27,169 bases of DNA from DASRHK01 sp035650495. Lineage in GTDB: Bacteria > Pseudomonadota > Gammaproteobacteria > Nevskiales > Nevskiaceae. The stretch covers positions 1 to 27,169 of the forward strand of contig DASRHK010000060.1 of the NCBI GenBank assembly GCA_035650495.1, given 5' to 3'. The notes beneath the pieces were generated by a model that saw nothing but the letters and a program-made list of their open reading frames with translations, had not been told where the DNA came from and did no database searches. Position numbers and translations under genes: made by a program. Below, one piece after another: positions 8,136 through 14,865 of the stretch (positions are counted from its first letter, which is position 1; each line of letters opens with the position of its first letter).

Positions 8136-8343
8136 GACGTCCTCGCCAAGCTGCTGCAGCGGTACTGGCGTATAGTGGTCGCGCTGCGTCAAGCATAGAA
8201 ACGTTTCCGGTCGGTTCCTGGCCCGCAGATCCGCGCGGCCCCACTAACTTCCCAGCCGCCTTTCTCGATTGCCTTGCAGTCGGCGAGCGCGTTCGCGCCG
8301 CCGGAATCCAACGCTGCTGCTTCCGTGCAGCCCGAGGTTGACC
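8136..8343. other. 208-nt gap with a GAAACGTTTC palindrome
   Basis: No gene can be supported between the alpha/beta hydrolase and the four-cysteine protein. The stretch holds a perfect 10-bp palindrome GAAACGTTTC at 8198-8207 and a TATAGT box at 8171-8176 that could be a weak -10 element. A minus-strand open frame ending at 8189 has no clear start or family resemblance. Confidence 0.4.
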
Positions 8344-8730
8344 ATGAACGTGAGCTATCGTCGCGCCGCCCCTGCCGTCTCGGAGCGCCATCAGCGCGAC
8401 GAAGCGTGGAGCGCTGCGCCGACCATCCGCGAGCGATTCCCGCGCGCGCGCAGATTCGCCATCGCGATGTCGTTCCGGGATCCCCACGGCGCCGCCACGC
8501 CTTCACCGATGCGGCAGCTCTACGAGCCGTCGATGCGCGCGATCTTCGAGCAGCGCTGTCCGGTGCGCGACTGCACGGGCGGCGGCTTCGACCTGAACGG
8601 GTCGATCCGCTCGATGTTGTCGAACGATCGCCTGCCGCGCACAGGGCAAGCCGCTTGCCGCGGCTCGCGATTCCGCGGCGGTGAATGCGGACTCGAGCTC
8701 AGCTATTCGCTCACGTCCGACGCGGTCTAG
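8344..8730 (+). CDS. Small four-cysteine conserved hypothetical protein
   Basis: This predicted protein has 128 residues. The N-terminal half is basic (RERFPRARRFAIAMSF). The C-terminal half carries four cysteines in the arrangement C-P-x3-C-x-G-G-x-F-D-L-x-G ... C-x-G ... C-G-L-x-L-x-Y-x-L, which looks like a zinc-ribbon fold. I recall similar small uncharacterised proteins with CPxxxCxGxxDL and a second CxG/C pair in gammaproteobacteria. The ATG at 8344 has GAGG 6 nt upstream. The stop is 23 nt before rpoZ, so the two may be cotranscribed. Function unknown. The conserved cysteine layout is the main reason to accept it over overlapping frames. Confidence 0.68.
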   Translation: MNVSYRRAAPAVSERHQRDEAWSAAPTIRERFPRARRFAIAMSFRDPHGAATPSPMRQLYEPSMRAIFEQRCPVRDCTGGGFDLNGSIRSMLSNDRLPRTGQAACRGSRFRGGECGLELSYSLTSDAV

Positions 8731-8753
8731 CGACACAGCGAGGGGAATCCATC

Positions 8754-9014
8754 ATGGCCCGCATCACGATCGACGATTGCCTGCAGCACGTGCACAGCCG
8801 CTTCGACCTCACCCTGATCGCCGCCAAGCGCGCGCGACAGCTCACCCGCGGCGCCGAAGCCAAGCTGCCCTGGCACGACCACAAGTCCACGGTTCTCGCG
8901 TTGCAGGAGATCGCCGGCGGTCAGGTGACCTCGGCGATCCTCGACGAAGCCGATCTGCCGGCGCAGGAGCGGCCGCAGCTCGCGCTGGACGCGCTGGATC
9001 CGCACTTCGAATGA
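8754..9014 (+). CDS. rpoZ: RNA polymerase omega subunit
   Basis: This 86-residue omega subunit helps fold and assemble the beta' subunit of RNA polymerase. The N-terminus MARITIDDCLQHVHSRFDL and the helix IAAKRARQLTRG are the family's most conserved parts. These are followed by 'STVLALQEIAGGQV', equivalent to the KPTVVALREIAxGxV segment. ATG 8754 has a strong AGGGGAA ribosome site at 8741-8747. The usual downstream partner spoT is absent; instead the gene ends 13 nt before the convergent end of hslU. Confidence 0.96.
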   Translation: MARITIDDCLQHVHSRFDLTLIAAKRARQLTRGAEAKLPWHDHKSTVLALQEIAGGQVTSAILDEADLPAQERPQLALDALDPHFE

Positions 9015-9027
9015 CGAAGCGCGGGCT

Positions 9028-10392
9028 TCAGAGGATGTAGCGGCTGAGATCCTCGTTCGCGGCGAGCTTCGACAGCTTGTCGTCGACGTACGCCGCGTCG
9101 ATCTTGAGCGGCTGATCCTTCACGTCGGGCGCGACGTAAGCGAGATCCTCCATCAATCGCTCCATCACGGTGTGCAGGCGCCGCGCGCCGATGTTCTCGG
9201 TGCGCTCGTTGACCTGCCACGCGATCTCGGCGATGCGACGCACGCCGTCTTCGGTGAACTCCACGGCCACGCCCTCGGTGCCGAGCAGCGCCTTGTACTG
9301 CTCGGTGAGCGAGTTCTGCGGCTCCGTCAGGATGCGCAGGAATTCCTCCGCCTTCAATCCATCGAGCTCGACGCGGATCGGCAGGCGGCCCTGCAGCTCC
9401 GGAATCAGGTCGGACGGCTTGGCCATGTGGAACGCGCCGCTCGCGATGAACAGGATGTGATCCGTCTTCACCGCGCCGTACTTGGTCGACACGGTCGAGC
9501 CTTCCACCAACGGCAGCAGGTCCCTTTGCACGCCTTCGCGTGACACGTCGGCGCCGACGTACTCGCCGCGCTTGCACACCTTGTCGATCTCGTCGATGAA
9601 GACGATGCCGTTCTCCTCGACGTTGCGCAGCGCCTCGGCCTTGATCGCTTCCTCGTCGACCAGCTTGGCGGCCTCCTCGTCGATCAGCTGCGAGTACGCT
9701 TCCTTGATCCTGAGCTTCTTGTTGCGCGTCTTGCCCTGGCCGAGATTGGCGAACATCGACTGCAGCTGCGAGGTCATCTCCTCCATGCCGGGCGGGCCCA
9801 TCAGCTGCACGTTCGCGGCGGCCTGATTGACCTTGATCTCGATCTCCTTGTCGTCGAGCTTGCCTTCGCGGAGCTGCTTGCGGAACACCTGACGCGCCGC
9901 GTTGCTCTCAGACTGGCGCTGCGGCGACGGCTCGCCGAAATCCTTCGGCGGCGGCACCAGCACGTCGAGAATGCGCTCTTCGGCGGCGAGCTCGGCCTTC
10001 GCGCGCTGCTGCTTCATCGCCTGCTCGCGCGTCAGCTTCACCGCCGCGTCCATCAGGTCGCGGATGATGGTGTCGACGTCCTTGCCGACGTAGCCGACCT
10101 CGGTGAACTTGGTCGCCTCGACCTTCACGAACGGCGCGTTGGCGAGCTTCGCCAGCCGTCGCGCGATCTCGGTCTTGCCGACGCCGGTCGGGCCGATCAT
10201 CAGGATGTTCTTCGGATGGATCTCGTGGCGCATCGGCTCGGCGACCTGCATGCGGCGCCAGCGATTGCGCAGCGCGATCGCGACCGCGCGCTTGGCGTTG
10301 GCCTGTCCGACGATGTGCTTGTCGAGCTCCTGCACGATCTCGCGCGGCGTCATCATCGTGTTGATCGGGGTGCTCGCGGCGATGTCGTTCAT
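9028..10392 (-). CDS. hslU: ATP-dependent protease ATPase subunit HslU (ClpY)
   Basis: This AAA+ unfoldase forms hexamers that feed proteins into the HslV peptidase in the cytoplasm. It has 454 residues, slightly longer than E. coli HslU. Features are Walker A GPTGVGKTE (67-75), the pore loop GYVG (100-103), an intermediate I-domain (about 112-250), Walker B GIVFIDEID (262-270), sensor-2 GARR (402-405), and the C-terminal tail EDLSRYIL that docks into HslV to activate it. The ATG at 10392 overlaps the hslV stop (ATGA), so the two are coupled and expressed in fixed ratio. Confidence 0.98.
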   Translation of the reverse strand: MNDIAASTPINTMMTPREIVQELDKHIVGQANAKRAVAIALRNRWRRMQVAEPMRHEIHPKNILMIGPTGVGKTEIARRLAKLANAPFVKVEATKFTEVGYVGKDVDTIIRDLMDAAVKLTREQAMKQQRAKAELAAEERILDVLVPPPKDFGEPSPQRQSESNAARQVFRKQLREGKLDDKEIEIKVNQAAANVQLMGPPGMEEMTSQLQSMFANLGQGKTRNKKLRIKEAYSQLIDEEAAKLVDEEAIKAEALRNVEENGIVFIDEIDKVCKRGEYVGADVSREGVQRDLLPLVEGSTVSTKYGAVKTDHILFIASGAFHMAKPSDLIPELQGRLPIRVELDGLKAEEFLRILTEPQNSLTEQYKALLGTEGVAVEFTEDGVRRIAEIAWQVNERTENIGARRLHTVMERLMEDLAYVAPDVKDQPLKIDAAYVDDKLSKLAANEDLSRYIL

Positions 10393-10928
10393 CCGATCGT
10401 CTCGATGGTGAGGTTGTGGTTGGTGTAGATGCAGACGTCGGCGGCGATGTGCATCGCCTTCTCGACGATCTCTTTCGCCGCGAGCTGCGTGTTCTCGACC
10501 AGCGCGCGCGCCGCCGCGGTGGCGAACGAGCCGCCGGAGCCGATCGCCATCACGCCGTGCGCTTCCGGCTCCATCACGTCGCCGTTGCCGCTGATCATCA
10601 GCGTGGTGTCCTTGTCGGCGACGAGGAGCAGCGCTTCGAGCCGTCGCAGATAGCGATCGGTGCGCCAGTCCTTGGCCATCTCCACCGCGGCGCGCGTGAG
10701 ATTGCCTCCGTGCTTCTCGAGCTTGCCTTCGAAGCGCTCGAACAGCGTGAACGCGTCGGCGGTGCCGCCGGCGAATCCGGCGATCACCTTGTCGCCGTAG
10801 AGCCGGCGCACCTTGCGGGCGTTGCCCTTGACACGCGTGTTCTGCATCGAGACCTGACCGTCGCCACCCATCGCAACCTGCTGGTTGCGGCGAACGCAAA
10901 GGATGGTGGTGCCTTCGAATTGCTGCAT
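10389..10928 (-). CDS. hslV: ATP-dependent protease peptidase subunit HslV (ClpQ)
   Basis: This N-terminal nucleophile Thr protease forms two hexameric rings capped by HslU. The 179-residue product begins MQQFEG followed by TT. Removal of the six-residue propeptide would expose the catalytic Thr7, a form common outside the enterobacteria. Other family marks are VAMGGDGQVS, GFAGGTADAFTLFERFE and 'AIGSGGSFATAAARAL' with the conserved Ser/Gly pattern. A sigma-32-like promoter lies 30 nt upstream. No clear Shine-Dalgarno sequence precedes the ATG at 10928, where the DNA reads CTCCC. It is coupled to hslU. Confidence 0.97.
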   Translation of the reverse strand: MQQFEGTTILCVRRNQQVAMGGDGQVSMQNTRVKGNARKVRRLYGDKVIAGFAGGTADAFTLFERFEGKLEKHGGNLTRAAVEMAKDWRTDRYLRRLEALLLVADKDTTLMISGNGDVMEPEAHGVMAIGSGGSFATAAARALVENTQLAAKEIVEKAMHIAADVCIYTNHNLTIETIG

Positions 10929-10957
10929 GGGAGTCCGTGAGAGGGAGCGTCGACCGA

Positions 10958-10984
10958 AGTTTGGGCCGGGATGGCGCGTTTCAA
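10958..10984 (-). promoter_or_regulatory. Heat-shock (sigma-32/RpoH-like) promoter of hslVU
   Basis: On the minus strand TTGAAA (10984-10979) is followed by a 13-nt spacer and CCCAAACT (10965-10958). The RpoH consensus is CTTGAAA, then 11-16 nt, then CCCCATNT, so the -35 core matches well and the -10 matches in the CCC, one A and the final T. The hslV start lies 30 nt downstream. hslVU is a heat-shock operon in many proteobacteria, which supports the call. Confidence 0.6.
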
Positions 10985-11014
10985 TAGACCGCGCCGCGAC
11001 CGGATTGTGCTCTT

Positions 11015-11905
11015 CTACGGCTTCGCGCGTCGTGCCCGAGGATGCGCGGCGTCGTAAACCTTCGCCAAGCGGTTGAAATCCAGATGCGTGTAGATTTGCG
11101 TGGTCGACAGGTTCGCGTGGCCGAGCAGCTCCTGCACCGCGCGCAAGTCGCCGCTCTCTTCGAGCAGATGCGTCGCGAACGAATGGCGCAGCCGATGCGG
11201 ATGAAGGCCGCCCGGCAATCCGGCGGCGCGAGCCCAGGCGCGCACGCGATCTTGCACCGCGCGCGCCGACAAGCGCTTGCCGTCGCGGCCGACGAAGAGC
11301 GCGCGCTCGTCGTCTTTCACGATCAGCGCGCGCTCGCGATTCCAGGCCTGGATCGCGGCGAGCGCCTTGCTGCCGACCGGCACGATGCGCGTCTTGCTGC
11401 CCTTGCCGATGACGCGCAGCTCGCGCGCGACGTTGTCGACGTTGAGCGCGACGAGCTCGGCGAGTCGCAAGCCCGAGGAATAGAACAGCTCGACGATCGC
11501 GTGATCGCGCGCGGCGAGACCGTCGCCGGCATCGCGGTCGAGCGCCGCATTCAGCGCGTCCTTCTCCACCGTCTTCGGCAATGTGCGCGGCTTTTTGGGT
11601 GCGCGCACTTCAGCAGCGGGGTTCGCATCGATGCGCCCGCGCGCGAGCTGATCGCGCAGGAAGCTGCGCAAGCTCGACAGCATGCGCTGCGTGCTCGCGG
11701 CGGAGAGATCGCGATGGCGCAGCTTGGAGAGCCAGCTGCGCACGAGGTGGGTGTTGATCGACTCGAGATTGTCCGCGCCGCTGGCGGCGCAGTGCGCGTC
11801 GAAGTCGGTGAGGTCGCGGCCGGTCGCTTTCAGCGTGTGCGGCGAGAGCCGACGCTCGTGCCGCAGGTGCTGCAGGTATTCGTCGATGCGCGGCTTCAGG
11901 CTCAC
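11015..11905 (-). CDS. xerC: Tyrosine recombinase XerC
   Basis: This site-specific recombinase acts with XerD at dif to resolve chromosome dimers before cell division. The 296-residue product has an N-terminal core-binding domain (about 4-88) and a catalytic domain (about 108-285). The catalytic residues are R147 (SSGLRLAEL), K171 (GKGSKTR), H237 and R240 (PHRLRHSFATHL), H263 (LLGHANL) and the nucleophile Y272 (IYTHLD). The GTG at 11905 overlaps the stop of the DUF484 gene (GTGA). XerC rather than XerD is inferred from the dapF-DUF484-xerC order and sequence style. Confidence 0.96.
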   Translation of the reverse strand: MSLKPRIDEYLQHLRHERRLSPHTLKATGRDLTDFDAHCAASGADNLESINTHLVRSWLSKLRHRDLSAASTQRMLSSLRSFLRDQLARGRIDANPAAEVRAPKKPRTLPKTVEKDALNAALDRDAGDGLAARDHAIVELFYSSGLRLAELVALNVDNVARELRVIGKGSKTRIVPVGSKALAAIQAWNRERALIVKDDERALFVGRDGKRLSARAVQDRVRAWARAAGLPGGLHPHRLRHSFATHLLEESGDLRAVQELLGHANLSTTQIYTHLDFNRLAKVYDAAHPRARRAKP

Positions 11906-12621
11906 GCAAGCCGCGCGCGGATCGCGGCGGAGACGAGCTCGGCGGTCATCTCGAGGAACAGCTTGCCCTGCCGCGGCTGGAAGCGCTCGGCTTCCGCGCT
12001 CGCGAGCACCAGCATGCCGAGGTGGTTCTCCTTCTCGAGCGGCACGATCGCGGCCGATTGCATGGGCTCCTTCGCCTGCGGGAAGAACAACGCGGAGCGC
12101 TCGGGGTCGATCGGTCCGCATTCGATGAGGCGCGTGCGGAAGAAATCGTCGTAGGCCTTCACCACCGGACTGCTGGGATCGAGCCGGTGCAGGCCTTCGA
12201 TGTCCTGGCGGCGCAGCACCTTCGGCTGCACGCCGACGTAGACGCCGTCGATGTCGAAGTCCTCGCGCATCACCTTGCTCAAGCCGGTGATCACCGCGCC
12301 GAGCGTCTGCGCGCCGAGCAGCGTGCGCGCCAGCCGCTGCACGCTCGACGCACGCAGCTCGTTGTCGCGTGCGATCTGCGTGAGATCGCGAAGACGATCC
12401 TCGAGGCGCTGGCAGCGGCCACGGAGCACTTCGACCTGGCGCTCGATCAGCGACACCGCCGTGCCGGCGGCGTGGCGAAGCTCCAGCGTCTCGAGCAGGT
12501 GCGGGAAGCGCGAGAGGAAGTCGGGATGCTCTTTCAGGTACGCGGCGACTTCGTCGTCGTGGAGCTTGCCCGGATCCAGCGGCAGGTCCGCGCTCTTTAC
12601 CGCGGCTTTTCCTTCGGCCAT
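11902..12621 (-). CDS. DUF484 family protein
   Basis: This 239-residue protein has the DUF484 layout. The N-terminal segment 'DDEVAAYLKEHPDFLSRFPHLLETLEL' is diagnostic. It is followed by a coiled-coil-like helix (about 58-92, 'ERQVEVLRGRCQRLEDRLRDL') and a GAF-like domain (about 100-239) ending 'LGMLVLASAEAERFQPRQG'. The biochemical role is unknown, but the gene sits between dapF and xerC in most gammaproteobacteria. ATG 12621 lies 25 nt inside the end of dapF, with GGAG just upstream. The stop overlaps the xerC start. Confidence 0.93.
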   Translation of the reverse strand: MAEGKAAVKSADLPLDPGKLHDDEVAAYLKEHPDFLSRFPHLLETLELRHAAGTAVSLIERQVEVLRGRCQRLEDRLRDLTQIARDNELRASSVQRLARTLLGAQTLGAVITGLSKVMREDFDIDGVYVGVQPKVLRRQDIEGLHRLDPSSPVVKAYDDFFRTRLIECGPIDPERSALFFPQAKEPMQSAAIVPLEKENHLGMLVLASAEAERFQPRQGKLFLEMTAELVSAAIRARLA

Positions 12622-13448
12622 TCCATCTCCCCCTCGAACACCGTTTCCGCGGGCCCGCCCAGGAACAGCGGCGAGCCCTCCCCCTGCCATTCGACGATCA
12701 GCACGCCGCCGCGCACCTGCACATCCACCCGCGCGTCGACCTGCCCCCACATTCTAGCGACCGCGATGGCCGCGCACGCACCACTTCCGCACGCGAGCGT
12801 CTCGCCGGCGCCGCGCTCGTACACGCGCAGACGCACGTGACTGCGATCCTGCACCTGCAGGAAGCCGACGTTCACCCGCTCGGGGAACGCCGGATGATGC
12901 TGCAAGGCCTCGCCGATCTCGCCGACCGGCGCGCGATCGACGTCGGCGACTTCGATCACCGCGTGCGGATTGCCCATGCTCGCAGCGCCGATCTCCAGCA
13001 TCTCGCCGCCTTCGAGCGCGACGCTGTAGCGCGGCGAGCGCGCCGGCGCGGTGAACGGCAGCGTCGAAGGCTCGAAGCGCGGCTCGCCCATGTTCACGCG
13101 CGTTGCTCCATCGCGAGCGACGTGCAGCTCGATCGTGGAAGTCTTGGTCTTGAGGCGCAGCCGCTCCTTCTCGGAGAGTCCTTGCTCGCGGATGAAGCGG
13201 CCGACGCAGCGCGCGCCGTTGCCCGACATGCCCGATTCGCTGCCATCGGCGTTGTAGATGCGATAGCCGAAGTCGATGCCGGAGTCCTTGCTCGGATCGA
13301 CGACGGCGATCTGATCGCAACCGATGCCGAAGCGGCGATCTGCGAGCCGCGCGAGCGCGGCGGGATCGGCGGCGAAAGGCTGGCGCGTCGCGTCGATCAC
13401 GACGAAATCGTTGCCAGCGCCCTGCATCTTGGTGAAGGCGAGCTTCAT
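12597..13448 (-). CDS. dapF: Diaminopimelate epimerase, with Ser at one catalytic Cys position
   Basis: This cofactor-independent epimerase converts LL- to meso-diaminopimelate for lysine and peptidoglycan synthesis. The 283-residue product keeps the two mirror-image lobes: GAGNDFVVID (10-19), NADGSE then SGNGARC (66-81), GNPHAV (159-164), ERGAGET (211-217) and ACGSGACAA (219-227). The second catalytic base, Cys220, is present. The first, normally the Cys of CGNGxR, is Ser75, encoded by TCG, so the gene departs from the PROSITE DAP epimerase pattern. Everything else is well conserved, which argues against a decayed gene. It is followed with a 25-nt overlap by the DUF484 gene. Confidence 0.93.
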   Translation of the reverse strand: MKLAFTKMQGAGNDFVVIDATRQPFAADPAALARLADRRFGIGCDQIAVVDPSKDSGIDFGYRIYNADGSESGMSGNGARCVGRFIREQGLSEKERLRLKTKTSTIELHVARDGATRVNMGEPRFEPSTLPFTAPARSPRYSVALEGGEMLEIGAASMGNPHAVIEVADVDRAPVGEIGEALQHHPAFPERVNVGFLQVQDRSHVRLRVYERGAGETLACGSGACAAIAVARMWGQVDARVDVQVRGGVLIVEWQGEGSPLFLGGPAETVFEGEMEWPKEKPR

Positions 13449-13464
13449 GACGCGAGAGCCTACC

Positions 13465-14415
13465 CTAGAAGCGATAGCCGATGGCTCCGCGAACGCGGAA
13501 GCTCGCGGTCGTCTGGATCTCGCTGTTGAACTGCTGGACCGGGACGAGGCCGCCGAAATCGACCGACCAGCGTCCTTGCGACGTGAACTGCAGCTTCGGA
13601 CCGACCATCCAGCCGCCGCAATGGGTGTCGCCGAGCTGCTCGCCATCGAGATCGTCGTACTGCTTGTATTCGCCTTCGGCCGCCGCGAGCACCGCAAAGG
13701 TGCGATTGTCCTCGAGCACGAGATAGCGGCCGAAGGCGGCACTCCACTGCAGGTCGTTGCCGAATCGATAGCCGAAGTCGCCGCGACGGCGATAGGCGTA
13801 CTGCGTCTCCGCGCGCGCGAGCCAGTGTTCCATACGGCCTTGCGCGGACGCGCCGAACAGGAAATCGGTCGAGCCGCTGCCGAAGGCGAGATCGTGGCCG
13901 TGGATGCCGCTGACCGGCTCGCCCGGCGCGGGCGCTTCGTCAGATTCGGAAAGCTCCTCGGCGAGGCGATCGCTGTCGCCGGTCGCGAACTTGACGCCCG
14001 CGAATGCGCGCGCCGCGAACGTCGAGTCTTCCTTCATGCGCCGATACAGCGTGTAGCTGCCGATCAGCGTCACGTCGCCGAGACCATTCAAGGTCCCGTT
14101 CTCGATGACTTCGCTTTCCGGACGGGAGAACTGCCGGTGGATGTACGGCAGCGCGACCTGCAGGCTGGCGCGATCGGAGAAGCCATAGCCGAGCACGAGC
14201 TGCATGACCAGGCTGTCGAGGTATTGGCCGGCGTCATCGTCGATGCGGCGACCCTGGTCGCGTAGCTGGCCGTAGCGCGTGAACTGCTCGGTGATCGCGC
14301 CGTAGACGCCGGACGCCTGACCCTGGGCCTGGTCGGCGGAGTAGACGGCGCAGAGATCGCAAGACCACGCAGGTGCGGTGGCCAGCAGAGCGACAGCGGC
14401 AGCAATGCGGTTCAT
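13465..14415 (-). CDS. Outer-membrane beta-barrel protein with N-terminal CxxC
   Basis: The 316-residue product has a signal peptide of about 18 residues (MNRIAAAVALLATAPAWS). The mature protein starts CDLCAVYSA, a CxxC pair (Cys19, Cys22) at its very N-terminus. The rest consists of short alternating strands rich in Tyr, Phe and Gly ('LQVALPYIHRQF', 'GLGDVTLIGSYTLYRR', 'RAGVKFATGDSDRL'-type) and ends in a terminal Phe (IGYRF), the usual outer-membrane barrel signal. Such proteins are often called transporter-like; no substrate is known. The stop is 16 nt before dapF, so it may lead the housekeeping block. ATG 14415 is used because the TTG at 14433 adds only a basic leader. Confidence 0.75.
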   Translation of the reverse strand: MNRIAAAVALLATAPAWSCDLCAVYSADQAQGQASGVYGAITEQFTRYGQLRDQGRRIDDDAGQYLDSLVMQLVLGYGFSDRASLQVALPYIHRQFSRPESEVIENGTLNGLGDVTLIGSYTLYRRMKEDSTFAARAFAGVKFATGDSDRLAEELSESDEAPAPGEPVSGIHGHDLAFGSGSTDFLFGASAQGRMEHWLARAETQYAYRRRGDFGYRFGNDLQWSAAFGRYLVLEDNRTFAVLAAAEGEYKQYDDLDGEQLGDTHCGGWMVGPKLQFTSQGRWSVDFGGLVPVQQFNSEIQTTASFRVRGAIGYRF

Positions 14416-14457
14416 CGGGATCGATCGGCGCAAAAGTCGCGCATGTTAACGTGCGGC

Positions 14458-14859
14458 ATGGCGAAGATCATCCACAAAGGCGGCTGTCACTGCGGCGCCG
14501 TGCGCTTCGAAGTGCGCGCGCCGGCGAAAGTGCTCGTCCAGAAGTGCAACTGCTCGATGTGCAGCAAGACAGGCTTCGAGCATCTGATCGTGCCGGCCGA
14601 GGATTTCAAGCTCGTCTCTGGTGAAGACATGCTCACCACGTACACGTTCAATACCGGCGTGGCCAAGCACCTCTTCTGCAAGCGCTGCGGCGTGAAGTCC
14701 TTCTACGTGCCGCGCTCGAACCCCGACGGTTTCTCAGTGAACCTGCGCTGCATCGATCCCGGCACGATCACCGAAGTGCTCTACGAGGACTTCGACGGCC
14801 AGAACTGGGAGAAATCGGGGCCGAGCCTCGCGCACCTGTCGAAGAGCGCGGACCTCTAG
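14458..14859 (+). CDS. GFA family protein (glutathione-dependent formaldehyde-activating enzyme-like)
   Basis: This 133-residue zinc-binding protein of the GFA/Mss4-like fold has three cysteine clusters: GGCHCGAVRFEV near residue 8, CNCSMCSKTG near 32, and CKRCGVKSFY near 73. These bind a structural and a catalytic zinc in the family. The founding member binds glutathione and accelerates formation of S-hydroxymethylglutathione, but most homologues have unknown roles. I chose the ATG at 14458 to match the usual start. It is divergent from the outer-membrane protein gene (42 nt between starts) and convergent with the P450 gene (6 nt between stops). Confidence 0.92.
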   Translation: MAKIIHKGGCHCGAVRFEVRAPAKVLVQKCNCSMCSKTGFEHLIVPAEDFKLVSGEDMLTTYTFNTGVAKHLFCKRCGVKSFYVPRSNPDGFSVNLRCIDPGTITEVLYEDFDGQNWEKSGPSLAHLSKSADL

Positions 14860-14865
14860 ACGGCC

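Noticed and set aside
8189..8506. A minus-strand frame ending ...GGWEVSGAARICGPGTDRKRFYA.
   Set aside because: The last 40 residues look protein-like, but there is no convincing start or ribosome site, the rest is antisense to the four-cysteine gene, and no family was recognised.
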